Below, piece by piece: positions 63,931 through 64,000 of a stretch of DNA of 64,000 nucleotides (position 1 is its first letter; each line of letters opens with the position of its first letter). The stretch is taken from positions 374,979 to 438,978 of the forward strand of contig NZ_LNUV01000001.1 of assembly GCF_001512285.1 (NCBI RefSeq), written 5' to 3'. The position numbers were made by a program, and so were the translations under genes. This DNA comes from Arthrobacter sp. EpRS71. GTDB taxonomy: Bacteria > Actinomycetota > Actinomycetes > Actinomycetales > Micrococcaceae. Under the pieces are notes generated by a model that worked only from the letters and a program-made list of their open reading frames with translations, ran no database searches and had not been told where the DNA came from.

Positions 63931-64000
63931 ATGACTGTTGGGCCGCGTGGTATTAGCCGCGATGAGATCAGGGATTTGGTGCATGAGTATTACGTGCAGC
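63931..64000 (+). CDS. unrecognised gene, 5' end only
   Basis: An open frame with AGGAGC 5 bases before an ATG that runs off the window after 23 codons. It starts MTVGPRGISRDEIRDLVHEY. The amphipathic helix and the RDEIRDLV segment resemble helix-turn-helix segments of some transposase-accessory proteins, but the piece is too short to assign. An insertion-sequence edge is possible; so is an ordinary gene. Confidence 0.45.
   Translation, partial: MTVGPRGISRDEIRDLVHEYYVQ

Overview
The window is chromosomal DNA from a high-GC actinobacterium of the Micrococcaceae, most probably Arthrobacter or Paenarthrobacter. The evidence is the protein sequences, the many GTG and TTG starts, actinobacterial families (HGxxPAAW, TIGR02234, TIGR03085, DUF3000, DUF3040, DUF6421, MT0933-type antitoxin, PdtaR-type ANTAR regulator) and the order hisI-trpE-trpC-trpB-trpA-lgt. 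No replication origin, CRISPR array or complete insertion sequence was seen.

Region 1 (1-12.2 kb) is a stress or hypoxia island that resembles the mycobacterial DosR/DevR regulon. It has a GAF-GAF sensor kinase with a candidate haem-ligand histidine and a LuxR-type regulator whose recognition helix is almost the same as I recall for DosR. Around them lie three universal stress proteins, two pyridoxamine-oxidase-fold proteins, a flavodoxin, a beta-CASP metallo-hydrolase, a P1B metal ATPase (cut by the window start) and DUF3040/DUF4389 membrane proteins. DosR-box-like sites lie upstream of several of these genes. Parts of the island are decaying: an alcohol dehydrogenase lacks its C-terminal 40 percent, an SPW-repeat gene has been reduced to 43 codons, and the metallo-hydrolase has an altered C-terminus.

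Region 2 (12.2-15.6 kb) is an accessory patch. It holds a GyrI-like pseudogene broken by three frameshifts, a repeated 19-bp palindrome, and a segment bounded by two 208-bp direct repeats (about 93 percent identical). The right repeat runs into tRNA-Leu(CAA), and the left copy carries only the last 20 or so bases of that tRNA. Inside are a Fic/Doc-type toxin with a variant active-site motif, a ribbon-helix-helix antitoxin with an operator-like repeat, and a lipoprotein of unknown role.

Region 3 (15.7-43.2 kb) is core metabolism, nearly all on the minus strand: pdtaR-type regulator (+), pyruvate kinase, glutamate synthase gltBD, lgt and the trp genes with hisI, hisF/hisG/hisE, and an FMN-riboswitch-led riboflavin operon (pnuX-like transporter, ribD, ribE, ribB, ribA, ribH). 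These are followed by rpe and the rsmB-fmt-def translation group.

Region 4 (43.2-47.1 kb) has a PD-(D/E)XK nuclease-like gene, tRNA-Val(CAC) and a tRNA cluster, Gly-Cys-Val-Gly-Val-Gly, that contains a 228-bp tandem duplication of the Val-Gly unit. An amino-acid permease follows.

Region 5 (47.1-64 kb) is mostly on the plus strand: an MT0933-type antitoxin-like protein, a BenE transporter, zapE, rhodanese and SufE, YbaK, an alpha/beta hydrolase, MsrB, DUF6421, an SDR, threonine aldolase, DUF3000 with RNase D, and the fatty-acid beta-oxidation pair fadA-fadB behind a promoter with an inverted repeat. The window ends in a cut ORF that may be the edge of another accessory element.
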